Positions 1-5,837 of a stretch of 6,982 bases of DNA are shown here, one piece after another. The stretch is from Alphaproteobacteria bacterium. Its GTDB lineage: Bacteria; Pseudomonadota; Alphaproteobacteria; GCA-2731375. A program made the position numbers and the translations under genes. Position 1 is the stretch's first letter. Each line of letters opens with the position of its first letter. Under the pieces are notes generated by a model. The model searched no databases and was not told the origin of the DNA. It saw only the letters and a list, made by a program, of their open reading frames with translations. Where the stretch lies: NCBI GenBank assembly GCA_028281075.1, contig JANQKO010000428.1, positions 1 to 6,982 of the forward strand, given 5' to 3'.

Positions 1-627
1 CGGGCCCGCCGCCAGCACGGCCTGGCCGGTGGCCATCGGGCCCCGGTCGGTCACCACCCCGGTCAGCCGGCCGGCCTCGGTTCGGAATGCCGTGACCGCG
101 CAATTCTCGCGCACCGTGCCGCCGAGCGCGCGCAGGCGCTCGGCGCAGAACCGGACATAGCGCGGCGCGTCCAGCCAGCGGTCGTCCACGGCCAGCAGGC
201 CGACCGCGCCGTCGGCAAAGGCGACGTTCGGCTCCAGTTCCGCGAGCTGCCGCCGGTCGAGCAGCTCGTGCCGGTAATCCAGCTCGCGCATTCTCGCGGC
301 AACGGCCTGCAAGTCACCGACCTGGCTGCTGTTTTCGCCATCCGACCAGTCGATGTTGCCGTGGCCGTGCAGGCCGATGCGGTCGCTGCCATGGGCCGCC
401 GCCAGGTCCCGGTAGCGCGCCATGCCGGCGGCGTTCAGGCGGTGGTAATCGGCGTCGTCCAGCTTGGTCGTCGCGTTCAGCCAGGAGAAGCTGTTGCCGG
501 TGGTGCCGCCGGCCAGGGTGCCCCCCTCGACCAGCACGACCCGCGGGCCGCGCCGGGCCAGCGCCAGGGCGGTGGACAAACCGATGCTGCCGCCACCCAC
601 CACGACGATATCCGCGCGATCCGTCAT
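1..627 (-). CDS. FAD-dependent oxidoreductase, DAO family (N-terminal part, cut by window edge)
   Basis: The first 209 codons of a flavoprotein are visible and the reading frame is still open at the left edge. Residues 7-34 form a classic Rossmann dinucleotide-binding fold: hydrophobic strand IVVV, then G11-x-G13-x-x-G16, an alanine/leucine-rich helix, and strand RVVLV ending in E34, the acidic residue that typically binds the ribose of FAD. A second conserved patch, GGTTGNSFSWLNA (residues 40-52), resembles the segment after the FAD motif in DAO-type (PF01266) amine and amino-acid oxidoreductases. The family is usually about 350-450 residues, so roughly half is present. There is no signal peptide, so the protein is probably cytoplasmic. 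The start is well fixed: an in-frame TGA lies at 646-648, and the ATG at 625-627 is the first ATG after it. No convincing ribosome binding site is visible. It is transcribed divergently from the cytochrome genes. The substrate cannot be told from this part. Confidence 0.88.
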   Translation of the reverse strand, partial: MTDRADIVVVGGGSIGLSTALALARRGPRVVLVEGGTLAGGTTGNSFSWLNATTKLDDADYHRLNAAGMARYRDLAAAHGSDRIGLHGHGNIDWSDGENSSQVGDLQAVAARMRELDYRHELLDRRQLAELEPNVAFADGAVGLLAVDDRWLDAPRYVRFCAERLRALGGTVRENCAVTAFRTEAGRLTGVVTDRGPMATGQAVLAAGP

Positions 628-666
628 GAACCCGCCATGTCCGCCTCATCCCGGTCCGGTCGCGGC

Positions 667-697
667 TTGAGCTTCCAGCCGGTGGAAGCGCTAGATC
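667..697 (+). promoter_or_regulatory. Possible promoter with embedded operator-like palindrome, upstream of the class I cytochrome gene
   Basis: The 78-bp spacer between the divergent oxidoreductase and cytochrome genes contains a perfect 7-bp inverted repeat, GCTTCCA (671-677) and TGGAAGC (683-689), separated by 5 bases. It sits between a -35-like TTGAGC (667-672) and a -10-like CTAGAT (691-696), which are 18 bp apart. The geometry fits a repressor or activator site overlapping a promoter. The -10 would put the transcript start very near the ATG at 706, giving an almost leaderless message, which agrees with the lack of a nearby Shine-Dalgarno sequence. The palindrome is directly seen. The promoter and operator roles are inferred, and the promoter match is only moderate. 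Confidence 0.35.
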
Positions 698-705
698 GAA
701 CGGAC

Positions 706-1164
706 ATGCCCAAGAGTAGACAGCGAAAGAAACGGCCGGCAAGCCAGTCCGCCGGGCGTGGCGGCTGGACCGGGCGCGTTGTCGCCGCGGTGCTGGCGGC
801 CGGTCTCGGCGTCGGCATCTACCTCTGGCGGCACGTCGACGGCGGGGACGGCATCCGTGTCGACGTCACCGTGCCGGACCTGAGCGGCCGGGCGGCCCGT
901 GGCGAGGCCGCGTTCGCGCGGGCCTGCGCGGGATGCCACGGTTCCGACGCCGCCGGCTCCGACCGGGGGCCGCCGCTGGTGCACGGGATCTACGAGCCCG
1001 GGCACCACGCCGACGTCGCGTTCTACAATGCCATCGCCAACGGCGTGCGCGCGCATCACTGGCCCTTTGGCGACATGCCGCCGCAGCGCCATGTCGACCG
1101 GGCCACGGTGCGCGAGATCGTCAGCTACGTGCGCGCGCTGCAATGCGCCAACGGCATCCATTGA
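706..1164 (+). CDS. Membrane-anchored class I c-type cytochrome
   Basis: This 152-residue protein has a basic N-terminus (residues 2-11, KSRQRKKR) and a single hydrophobic segment at about 24-41, which fits an uncleaved membrane anchor with the rest in the periplasm. One c-type haem site is present, C74-A-G-C77-H78, with H78 the proximal ligand. The likely sixth ligand is M124 in GDMPPQ, followed by a C-terminal helix (TVREIVSYVRAL) typical of class I monohaem cytochromes. An extra cysteine, C147, lies near the end. It should carry electrons between periplasmic or membrane partners, which are not identifiable here. The frame stays open upstream, with another ATG at 637, but 706 is preferred because it directly precedes the basic/anchor segment and avoids extending across the spacer palindrome. 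A Shine-Dalgarno sequence is poor for both starts. The next cytochrome gene begins 47 bp downstream on the same strand, so the two are probably co-transcribed. Confidence 0.88.
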   Translation: MPKSRQRKKRPASQSAGRGGWTGRVVAAVLAAGLGVGIYLWRHVDGGDGIRVDVTVPDLSGRAARGEAAFARACAGCHGSDAAGSDRGPPLVHGIYEPGHHADVAFYNAIANGVRAHHWPFGDMPPQRHVDRATVREIVSYVRALQCANGIH

Positions 1165-1189
1165 CCGGCCGCGGCTTGGCCCGGCCGGT
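1164..1189 (+). other. Inverted repeat (hairpin) between the two cytochrome genes
   Basis: A perfect 7-bp inverted repeat, ACCGGCC (1164-1170) and GGCCGGT (1183-1189), with a 12-nt loop, begins on the last base of the upstream stop codon. No run of T follows, so it is unlikely to be a full intrinsic terminator. It could stabilise the mRNA end or attenuate read-through into the second cytochrome gene. In such GC-rich DNA it could also be chance. Confidence 0.3.
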
Positions 1190-1211
1190 GCCCGACCGGA
1201 GGTTATGGGGA

Positions 1212-1655
1212 ATGATATCGCTGCGCCTCGCGTCCGTTTTCATCGTCATTACGGTCCTGGCCGCGCCCTGGGTCCGGGCGCATGACGAGAACGACCCGCG
1301 TCACAAGGCCATGACGGCGCTGACCGACAACATGAAGGCGCTGGCCGGGATGGCGAAGGCCGGCGACGTGCGGCGGGACCGGGCGCTCGGGCATGCCGAT
1401 GAGATCGCCGCGACCGCGCGGCGGATGCTGGCGCTGTTTCCGAACGGCTCGGCCGGCCACGGCTCGCGCGCCAGGCCGGAAATCTGGACCGACTGGCCGG
1501 CGTTCGAGGCGGCGGCGGCCGATTTCGAGCGCGCCGCCGCGGCATTGCGGGCGGCGGCGCGATCGGGCGCGGTGGCTCGGCTCGACGCGGCGCTGGCCGA
1601 TGTCGGCCGGAGCTGCGGCGGCTGTCACAAGCGGTTCCGGCTGCCCAAGACCTGA
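1212..1655 (+). CDS. Periplasmic class II cytochrome c (cytochrome c'/c-556 family)
   Basis: This 147-residue protein has a signal peptide at residues 1-23 (MISLRLASVFIVITVLAAPW, then VRA; likely cleavage after A23). The mature part has the four-helix-bundle pattern of class II cytochromes (PF01322). A first helix starts R30-HKA-M34. The middle contains ARPEIWTDWPAF, a segment close to one conserved in cytochromes c'. The haem-binding site, C135-G-G-C138-H139 followed by KRFR, lies at the extreme C-terminus as is diagnostic for the family. Length is normal. The start is supported by GGAGG at 1198-1202, nine bases before the ATG. M34 sits where cytochromes c' carry a non-coordinating residue such as Leu, which suggests a low-spin, six-coordinate c-556-type haem. 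Its role is periplasmic electron transfer, perhaps with the membrane-anchored cytochrome encoded just upstream. The physiological partner is unknown. Confidence 0.9.
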   Translation: MISLRLASVFIVITVLAAPWVRAHDENDPRHKAMTALTDNMKALAGMAKAGDVRRDRALGHADEIAATARRMLALFPNGSAGHGSRARPEIWTDWPAFEAAAADFERAAAALRAAARSGAVARLDAALADVGRSCGGCHKRFRLPKT

Positions 1656-1705
1656 CGGCGGCCGTCCCGTCCGCGCGGTATCGGCAATGTCGGCTGAACG
1701 AAGGA

Positions 1706-1782
1706 TGGTGGGCGCACGTGGATTCGAACCACGGACCTCTGCGATGTGAACACAGCGCTCTAACCAACTGAGCTATGCGCCC
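1706..1782 (-). tRNA. tRNA-Val (anticodon CAC)
   Basis: The 77-nt sequence folds as a complete cloverleaf. It has a 7-bp acceptor stem (GGGCGCA/TGCGCCC), a D arm GCTC...GAGC, an anticodon stem CTGTG/CGCAG with loop TTCACAT (anticodon CAC, reading the valine codon GTG), a 5-nt variable region, and a T arm CGTGG-TTCGAAT-CCACG. The discriminator is A and the CCA end is encoded (1706-1708 on the plus strand, as TGG). It has its own promoter-like sequence upstream and lies between gph and the convergent class II cytochrome gene. Confidence 0.97.
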
Positions 1783-1799
1783 GCCCAGGCAAGAGCCAC

Positions 1800-1829
1800 G
1801 CTATAGAGCCGCCGGCCGTTCGCTGTCAA
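1800..1829 (-). promoter_or_regulatory. Sigma70-type promoter of tRNA-Val
   Basis: Read on the minus strand there is a consensus -35 TTGACA (1824-1829) and a -10 element TATAGC (1800-1805, 18-bp spacer), or CTATAG (1801-1806, 17-bp spacer). Transcription would start around 1793, about ten bases before the mature 5' end of the tRNA. The site lies inside the 75-bp gap between the gph stop codon and the tRNA, as expected for an independently transcribed tRNA gene. Confidence 0.75.
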
Positions 1830-1857
1830 GCGGCGGTTCGGCGGGGCAGGGGGCCGC

Positions 1858-2535
1858 TCAGGCGAGCCCCGCCAGCGCCGCCGGCAGCTCGCTGAAATGG
1901 TCGATCACCGCGTCCGCGCCCAGCTCGGCGGCGGGTACCGGCGTGTAGCCGAAGCTGACCAGCACCACCGGCACCCCGGCGTTGCGGGCGGCGGCGACGT
2001 CGTTGGCGCTGTCGCCGATCATCACCGCGTCGGCCGGTGCGACCGACAGGGCATCCAATACGGCCAGCAGGTGCCGCCGGTCCGGCTTGCGCACCGGCAG
2101 GCTGTCGCCGCCGAGCACGGCATCGAAGTGCCGCGACAGGTCCAGCGCCGCCAGCAGCCGGTCGGTCGAGCCGATCATCTTGTTGGTGCAGACGCCCAGC
2201 TTCACGCCGTCCGCCCGCCAGGCCGTCAGCAGCTCGACGATGCCGTCGAACGGCTGGCTGTGGTCGGCGATGTGGGCGTTGTAGTAGGCCAGCAGGGTCT
2301 GGAAGTTGGCCTCCAGATCCCGGTCCGACGGCGCGACGCCGCCGGCCTCCAGGCCACGGCGCAGCAGCGCCCGCGCGCCGTCGCCGATCATGTGCCGCAC
2401 GTCGGCCAGATCGACGGGCGGCACGGCCATGCGGCCAAGCGTGTGGTTGAGCGCGGCGCAGAGGTCGGGTGCCGTTTCGACCAGGGTGCCGTCGAGATCG
2501 AGAACGATGGCCTTGAACCGGTGTCGCATCGTCAT
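1858..2535 (-). CDS. gph: HAD-family hydrolase, probable phosphoglycolate phosphatase
   Basis: This 225-residue cytoplasmic enzyme should hydrolyse 2-phosphoglycolate to glycolate and phosphate, clearing a by-product of DNA repair or of oxygenase activity. All haloacid dehalogenase motifs are visible: motif I D13-L-D15-G-T17 (nucleophile D13, acid/base D15), motif II T117-N118, motif III K150-P151, and motif IV G174-D175-S-A-N-D179, which binds Mg2+. Residues of about 20-90 form the helical C1 cap, including the Gph-like MIGDGARALLRRGL segment (49-62). Length matches Gph (about 220-250). The ATG at 2533-2535 overlaps the TGA of the upstream transporter by one base (TGATG), implying translational coupling. 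A second ATG two codons in (2529) is an alternative start. Gph is the best family fit, but closely related HAD phosphatases such as pyrophosphatase PpaX share these motifs, so the exact substrate is inferred. Confidence 0.88.
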   Translation of the reverse strand: MTMRHRFKAIVLDLDGTLVETAPDLCAALNHTLGRMAVPPVDLADVRHMIGDGARALLRRGLEAGGVAPSDRDLEANFQTLLAYYNAHIADHSQPFDGIVELLTAWRADGVKLGVCTNKMIGSTDRLLAALDLSRHFDAVLGGDSLPVRKPDRRHLLAVLDALSVAPADAVMIGDSANDVAAARNAGVPVVLVSFGYTPVPAAELGADAVIDHFSELPAALAGLA

Positions 2536-4313
2536 CAACCGCCCCAGACCATCAGGATCATCGGCACGGCGAGCACCACGATGGCCACCTCCAGCGGCAG
2601 CCCGACCCGCCAATAGTCGCCGAAGCGGTAGCCGCCGGGGCCCAGCACCAGCGTGTTGCACTGATGCCCGATGGGGGTCAGGAAGGCGCAGGAGGCGCCG
2701 ATCGCCACGGCCATCAGGAAGGCGTCGACGCTGGCGCCGATGGCGCCGGCGATGCCGACGGCGATCGGCGCCATGACCACGGCCGTCGCCGCGTTGTTCA
2801 TGACGTCCGACAGGGTCATGGTCACGACCAGCACGATCGCCAGGCTGAACCAGGTCGGCATATGGCCGGCGATCGCGGCGATCTGGGCGGCCAGCAGCGC
2901 CGCCGTACCCGTGGTCTCCAGCGCCGCGCCGACCGGCAGCATGGCGCCCAGCAGCACGATCACCGGCCAGTCGATGCTGTCGTAGAGCTCGCGGGTCGAG
3001 ATCAGCCCGGTCAGCACGAAGACGACGCTGGCCGCGGTCAGCGCCACCGCCGCCGGCAGCAGGCCGAAGGCGGCGGCGGCCAGCGCCACGGCGAAGATGC
3101 CCAGCGCCTGCAGGACCCGCTGCTCCTGGCCCAGGCGCAGGCCGCGCGCCATCAGCGGCAGGAAATGCAGCCGCGCCAGCGTGTCGGGCAGCGTGTTGGT
3201 GTCGCCCTGCAGCAGCAGCACGTCGCCGGGCTGGAACCGCATATTGTTCAGCCGTGCCGTGATCGTGCTGGACCGGCGCGCGGCCGCCAGCAGGTTCAGG
3301 CCGTAGCGCCAGCTCAGGCCGATGCCCACCGGGCTGCGCCCGACCGCGGGCGAGTTGTGCGTCACCACCGCTTCGATCAGCGCCACGTCGTCCGAGCGCA
3401 GCTCGCCGATCTCGGGCACCACGTCGCCGACCAGCTCCAGCCCGGCCTGCTTCAGCAGCGCCGACAGCTCGCTCGGATCGGCGTGCAGGATCAGCACGTC
3501 GTCGACGCGCAGCTTGGTGCGCCGGGACGGCGCCGGCCGGCGTTCCTCGCCGCGGATCAGGCCGCCGACGGTCACCGCGTCGCCGGTCAGCTCGGCGAAG
3601 TCGTTCAGCGTCTTGCCGACCATCGGCGATTCCGCGCCGACCCGGGCCTCGCTCATATAGGCGTCGATCTGGAACAGCGCTTCCGGCGGCGTCTTCGCGC
3701 GCCGGGCCTTGGGGATCAGGTGCCGGCCCAGGAACACGAGATAGACCACGCCGACGGCGGCGGCGACGACGCCGACCGGCGAGAAATCGAACATGCCGAA
3801 CGGCGCCGCGCCGATATCGGCGCGATAGAGGGCGATGATGACGTTGGGCGGCGTGCCGATCATCGTCATCAAGCCGCCCAGAATGGCGCCGAAACTGAGC
3901 GGCATCAGGATCGCGGCCGGCGAATGCCCGCTGCGCTGGGACATCTCCAGCGCCACCGGCATCAGGATCGCCAGCGCGCCGACATTGTTCATGAAGGCCG
4001 AGGCCACCGCGCAGAGCAATGTCAGCGCGCCGACATAGACCGCCGGATGCCCGGTGAGCGGTTCCAGCCGGTCGGCCAGCAGGCCGACGATGCCGGAATT
4101 GCGCAGGCCCTGGCTGATCACCAGCACGGCGGCCACCGTGATCACGGCCGGATGGCCGAAGCCGGAAAACGCCGTCGCCGGCGGCACCAGGCCGGTCACG
4201 ACGACGGCCAGCAGCGTCAGCAGGGCAACGATGTCGTAACGAATACGACCCCAAATAAACAACCCGACCGCGCCCAGTAAAACAGAGCAGACGACTATCT
4301 GATCGATCGACAT
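2535..4313 (-). CDS. DASS/SLC13-type membrane transporter with two TrkA_C domains
   Basis: This 592-residue inner-membrane protein has hydrophobic segments in two blocks, about 5-200 and 398-590. Between them lies a soluble stretch with two TrkA_C (RCK_C)-like domains at roughly 212-298 and 305-390; each ends in a pattern such as LRVDDVLILHAD or FQPGDVLLLQGD. The membrane halves each carry the inverted-repeat signature of divalent anion:sodium symporters: FMNNVGALAILMPV (107-120) with MIGTPPN (151-157), and VMNNAATAVVMAP (504-516) with TPIGHQCN (546-553). The order and length match E. coli YfbS-like SLC13 permeases. Such proteins move dicarboxylates, sulfate or other anions; the substrate here is not determinable. 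The frame extends to an ATG at 4394, adding 27 polar residues, but the start at 4313 puts the first membrane helix at the N-terminus as usual in the family. A clear Shine-Dalgarno sequence is lacking. Downstream gph overlaps by one base. Confidence 0.88.
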   Translation of the reverse strand: MSIDQIVVCSVLLGAVGLFIWGRIRYDIVALLTLLAVVVTGLVPPATAFSGFGHPAVITVAAVLVISQGLRNSGIVGLLADRLEPLTGHPAVYVGALTLLCAVASAFMNNVGALAILMPVALEMSQRSGHSPAAILMPLSFGAILGGLMTMIGTPPNVIIALYRADIGAAPFGMFDFSPVGVVAAAVGVVYLVFLGRHLIPKARRAKTPPEALFQIDAYMSEARVGAESPMVGKTLNDFAELTGDAVTVGGLIRGEERRPAPSRRTKLRVDDVLILHADPSELSALLKQAGLELVGDVVPEIGELRSDDVALIEAVVTHNSPAVGRSPVGIGLSWRYGLNLLAAARRSSTITARLNNMRFQPGDVLLLQGDTNTLPDTLARLHFLPLMARGLRLGQEQRVLQALGIFAVALAAAAFGLLPAAVALTAASVVFVLTGLISTRELYDSIDWPVIVLLGAMLPVGAALETTGTAALLAAQIAAIAGHMPTWFSLAIVLVVTMTLSDVMNNAATAVVMAPIAVGIAGAIGASVDAFLMAVAIGASCAFLTPIGHQCNTLVLGPGGYRFGDYWRVGLPLEVAIVVLAVPMILMVWGG

Positions 4314-4455
4314 GAATGAATTGCCCGATGACGGCGGCCGGATTGTGGCCCGGAAAGCGCGAAATTCTTCGTTACAGGTTGTGACTTTGCGCACTGACGG
4401 GGCCTATGGCAATGTCGAATCGTGTGAATCGCAAGTGTTTTTGGGCATTTAGCTG
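4314..4455. other. Divergent intergenic region between the transporter and glmU
   Basis: These 142 bp separate the divergent transporter and glmU starts and should contain promoters for both units. The stretch is less GC-rich than its neighbours, especially 4361-4390 and 4410-4450. I could not pick out a well-spaced -35/-10 pair on either strand. Weak plus-strand candidates, such as TTGTGA at 4379-4384 with TATGGC at 4405-4410, have a poor 20-bp spacer. No terminator, tRNA or small ORF is evident. Confidence 0.5.
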
Positions 4456-5817
4456 ATGACGGACGCAAACCTCGCGGCAATCGTGCTGGCCGCCGGCCAG
4501 GGCACCCGCATGAAGTCGGACCTGCCCAAGGTCCTGCATCCGCTGGCCGGCCGGCCGATGATCAGCCATCTGCTGGACAGCATCGGCCGCCTGAACCCGG
4601 CCCGCGTCGTCACCGTGGTCTCGCCGGCGGTGCGCGCCGCGGTCGAGCCGGTGGTGGTGGACACGCTGATCGCCGTGCAGGACCCGCCAAACGGCACCGG
4701 CCACGCGGTGATGGCGGCGCGCGCGGCCATGGCCGGCTTTACCGGCGACGTCCTGGTCATGTTCGGCGACACGCCGCTGGTCACCGAAGGCACGCTGCGC
4801 GCCATGCAGGCGGCCCGCCGCGGGGCCGGCAATCCGGCCGTCGCGGTGCTGGGCTTCCGGCCCGACGATCCGGCCGAATACGGCCGGCTGATCCGCGGCG
4901 CCGACGGCAACCTGAACCGCATCGTCGAGTATCGTGACGCCGACGCCGACGAGCGCACCGTCGGCCTGTGCAACGCCGGTGTCATGGCGGTCGACGGCGC
5001 GGTGCTGTTCGACCTGCTGGACGCCACCGACAACGACAACGCCAAGGGCGAATACTACCTGACCGACATCATTGCCGCGGCGCGCGCCGCCGGCCGGATC
5101 TGCACCGTCGTCGAGGGCGATCCGGACGAGGTGCTGGGCATCAACTCGCGGGCGCAGTTGGCCGGCGCCGAGGCGATCCTGCAGAACCAGTTGCGTGCCG
5201 CCGCCATGGCGAACGGCGCCACCCTGACCGACCCGGCGACGGTCTATTTCAGCTTCGATACGTTGCTGGGACGCGACGTCACCGTCGGCCCGAACGTGGT
5301 CTTCGGCCCCGGTGTCGACGTCGCCGACGGCGTCGAGATCAAGGCCTTCTGCCACCTGGAAAATTGCCGCGTCGCCGCCGGTGCCACGATCGGGCCGTTC
5401 GCGCGGCTGCGGCCGGACGCCGATATCGGGCCGGGCGCCCGGGTCGGCAACTTCGTCGAGGTCAAGAACGCGCGCGTCGCGGAAGGCGCCAAGATCAACC
5501 ATCTGAGCTATGTGGGCGACACCGATGTCGGGGCCAGGGCGAATATCGGCGCCGGCACGATCACCTGCAACTACGACGGTTTCATGAAGTGGCGCACCGA
5601 GATCGGTCCCGGTGCCTCGATCGGCTCGAACACCTCGCTGGTGGCGCCGGTCACGATCGGAGCGGGCGCCATCACCGGCGCCGGCAGCGTGATCCGCGAT
5701 GACGTGCCGGCCGACGCGCTGGCCGTGTCGGCGGGACCGCAGACCAACAAGGACGGCTTTGCGGCGGGATACCGCGCGGCCAAGGCGGCGGAAAAGGCCG
5801 AGAAGGGCAAATCGTAA
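4456..5817 (+). CDS. glmU: Bifunctional UDP-N-acetylglucosamine pyrophosphorylase / glucosamine-1-phosphate N-acetyltransferase
   Basis: GlmU makes UDP-GlcNAc for peptidoglycan and lipopolysaccharide. The C-terminal domain acetylates glucosamine-1-phosphate with acetyl-CoA, and the N-terminal domain then transfers UMP from UTP. The 453-residue length is normal. The N-terminal nucleotidyltransferase has L11-AAGQGTRM-19 and K25 (PKVLH), the GTGHA substrate segment (80-84), D105 in FGDTPL for metal binding, and N230 in GINSR. From about 255 the left-handed beta-helix hexapeptide repeats begin, with RLRP (317-320), EVK (335-337), KINHLSY (346-352) containing the catalytic-base H349, NIGAGTITCNYDG (363-375), and the acetyl-CoA-binding part up to about 435. 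The tail (436-453) is Lys/Ala-rich and probably disordered. The start ATG matches the family's N-terminus but lacks a clear Shine-Dalgarno sequence. glmS follows after 20 bp, so the two are very likely one operon. Confidence 0.98.
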   Translation: MTDANLAAIVLAAGQGTRMKSDLPKVLHPLAGRPMISHLLDSIGRLNPARVVTVVSPAVRAAVEPVVVDTLIAVQDPPNGTGHAVMAARAAMAGFTGDVLVMFGDTPLVTEGTLRAMQAARRGAGNPAVAVLGFRPDDPAEYGRLIRGADGNLNRIVEYRDADADERTVGLCNAGVMAVDGAVLFDLLDATDNDNAKGEYYLTDIIAAARAAGRICTVVEGDPDEVLGINSRAQLAGAEAILQNQLRAAAMANGATLTDPATVYFSFDTLLGRDVTVGPNVVFGPGVDVADGVEIKAFCHLENCRVAAGATIGPFARLRPDADIGPGARVGNFVEVKNARVAEGAKINHLSYVGDTDVGARANIGAGTITCNYDGFMKWRTEIGPGASIGSNTSLVAPVTIGAGAITGAGSVIRDDVPADALAVSAGPQTNKDGFAAGYRAAKAAEKAEKGKS

Positions 5818-5821
5818 GCTT

Positions 5822-5827
5822 GAGGAG
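5822..5827 (+). promoter_or_regulatory. Ribosome binding site of glmS
   Basis: GAGGAG lies ten bases before the glmS ATG at 5838, inside the 20-bp gap after the glmU stop codon. It is the clearest Shine-Dalgarno sequence in the right half of the window. It also fixes the start that places the catalytic cysteine directly after Met1. Confidence 0.75.
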
Positions 5828-5837
5828 TTGACGACGG

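Noticed and set aside
268..705. Upstream extension of the class I cytochrome frame across the oxidoreductase gene.
   Set aside because: This part is antisense to a well-supported flavoprotein and shows no domain. The cytochrome is complete from the ATG at 706.
1654..1666. Short inverted repeat GACGG-CGG-CCGTC at the end of the class II cytochrome gene, considered as a terminator.
   Set aside because: The stem is only 5 bp with a 3-nt loop and no T-rich tract follows. Too weak to call.
1858..4254. A 798-codon open frame on the minus strand that runs through gph and continues in an alternative frame across the transporter gene.
   Set aside because: Only the gph part (up to 2535) has family motifs. 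The upstream part is Arg/Gly/Ala-rich low-complexity translation out of frame with the transporter, as expected in GC-rich DNA.
2664..4280. A 538-codon plus-strand open frame antisense to the transporter.
   Set aside because: The translation is dominated by Gln, Arg, His, Gly and Asp with no recognisable domain, and it mirrors the high-GC third positions of the real gene on the other strand.
4417..4431. Direct repeat of GAATCG nine bases apart upstream of glmU, considered as a regulator site.
   Set aside because: Two 6-bp copies are easily produced by chance, and there is no third copy or nearby clear promoter.
4372..5502. A 376-codon minus-strand open frame antisense to glmU.
   Set aside because: glmU is certain from its motifs. 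The opposite-strand translation is a compositional shadow.
5818..5837. Possible glmS ribozyme or riboswitch ahead of glmS.
   Set aside because: The gap after glmU is only 20 bp, far too short, and the ribozyme is known mainly from Gram-positive bacteria.
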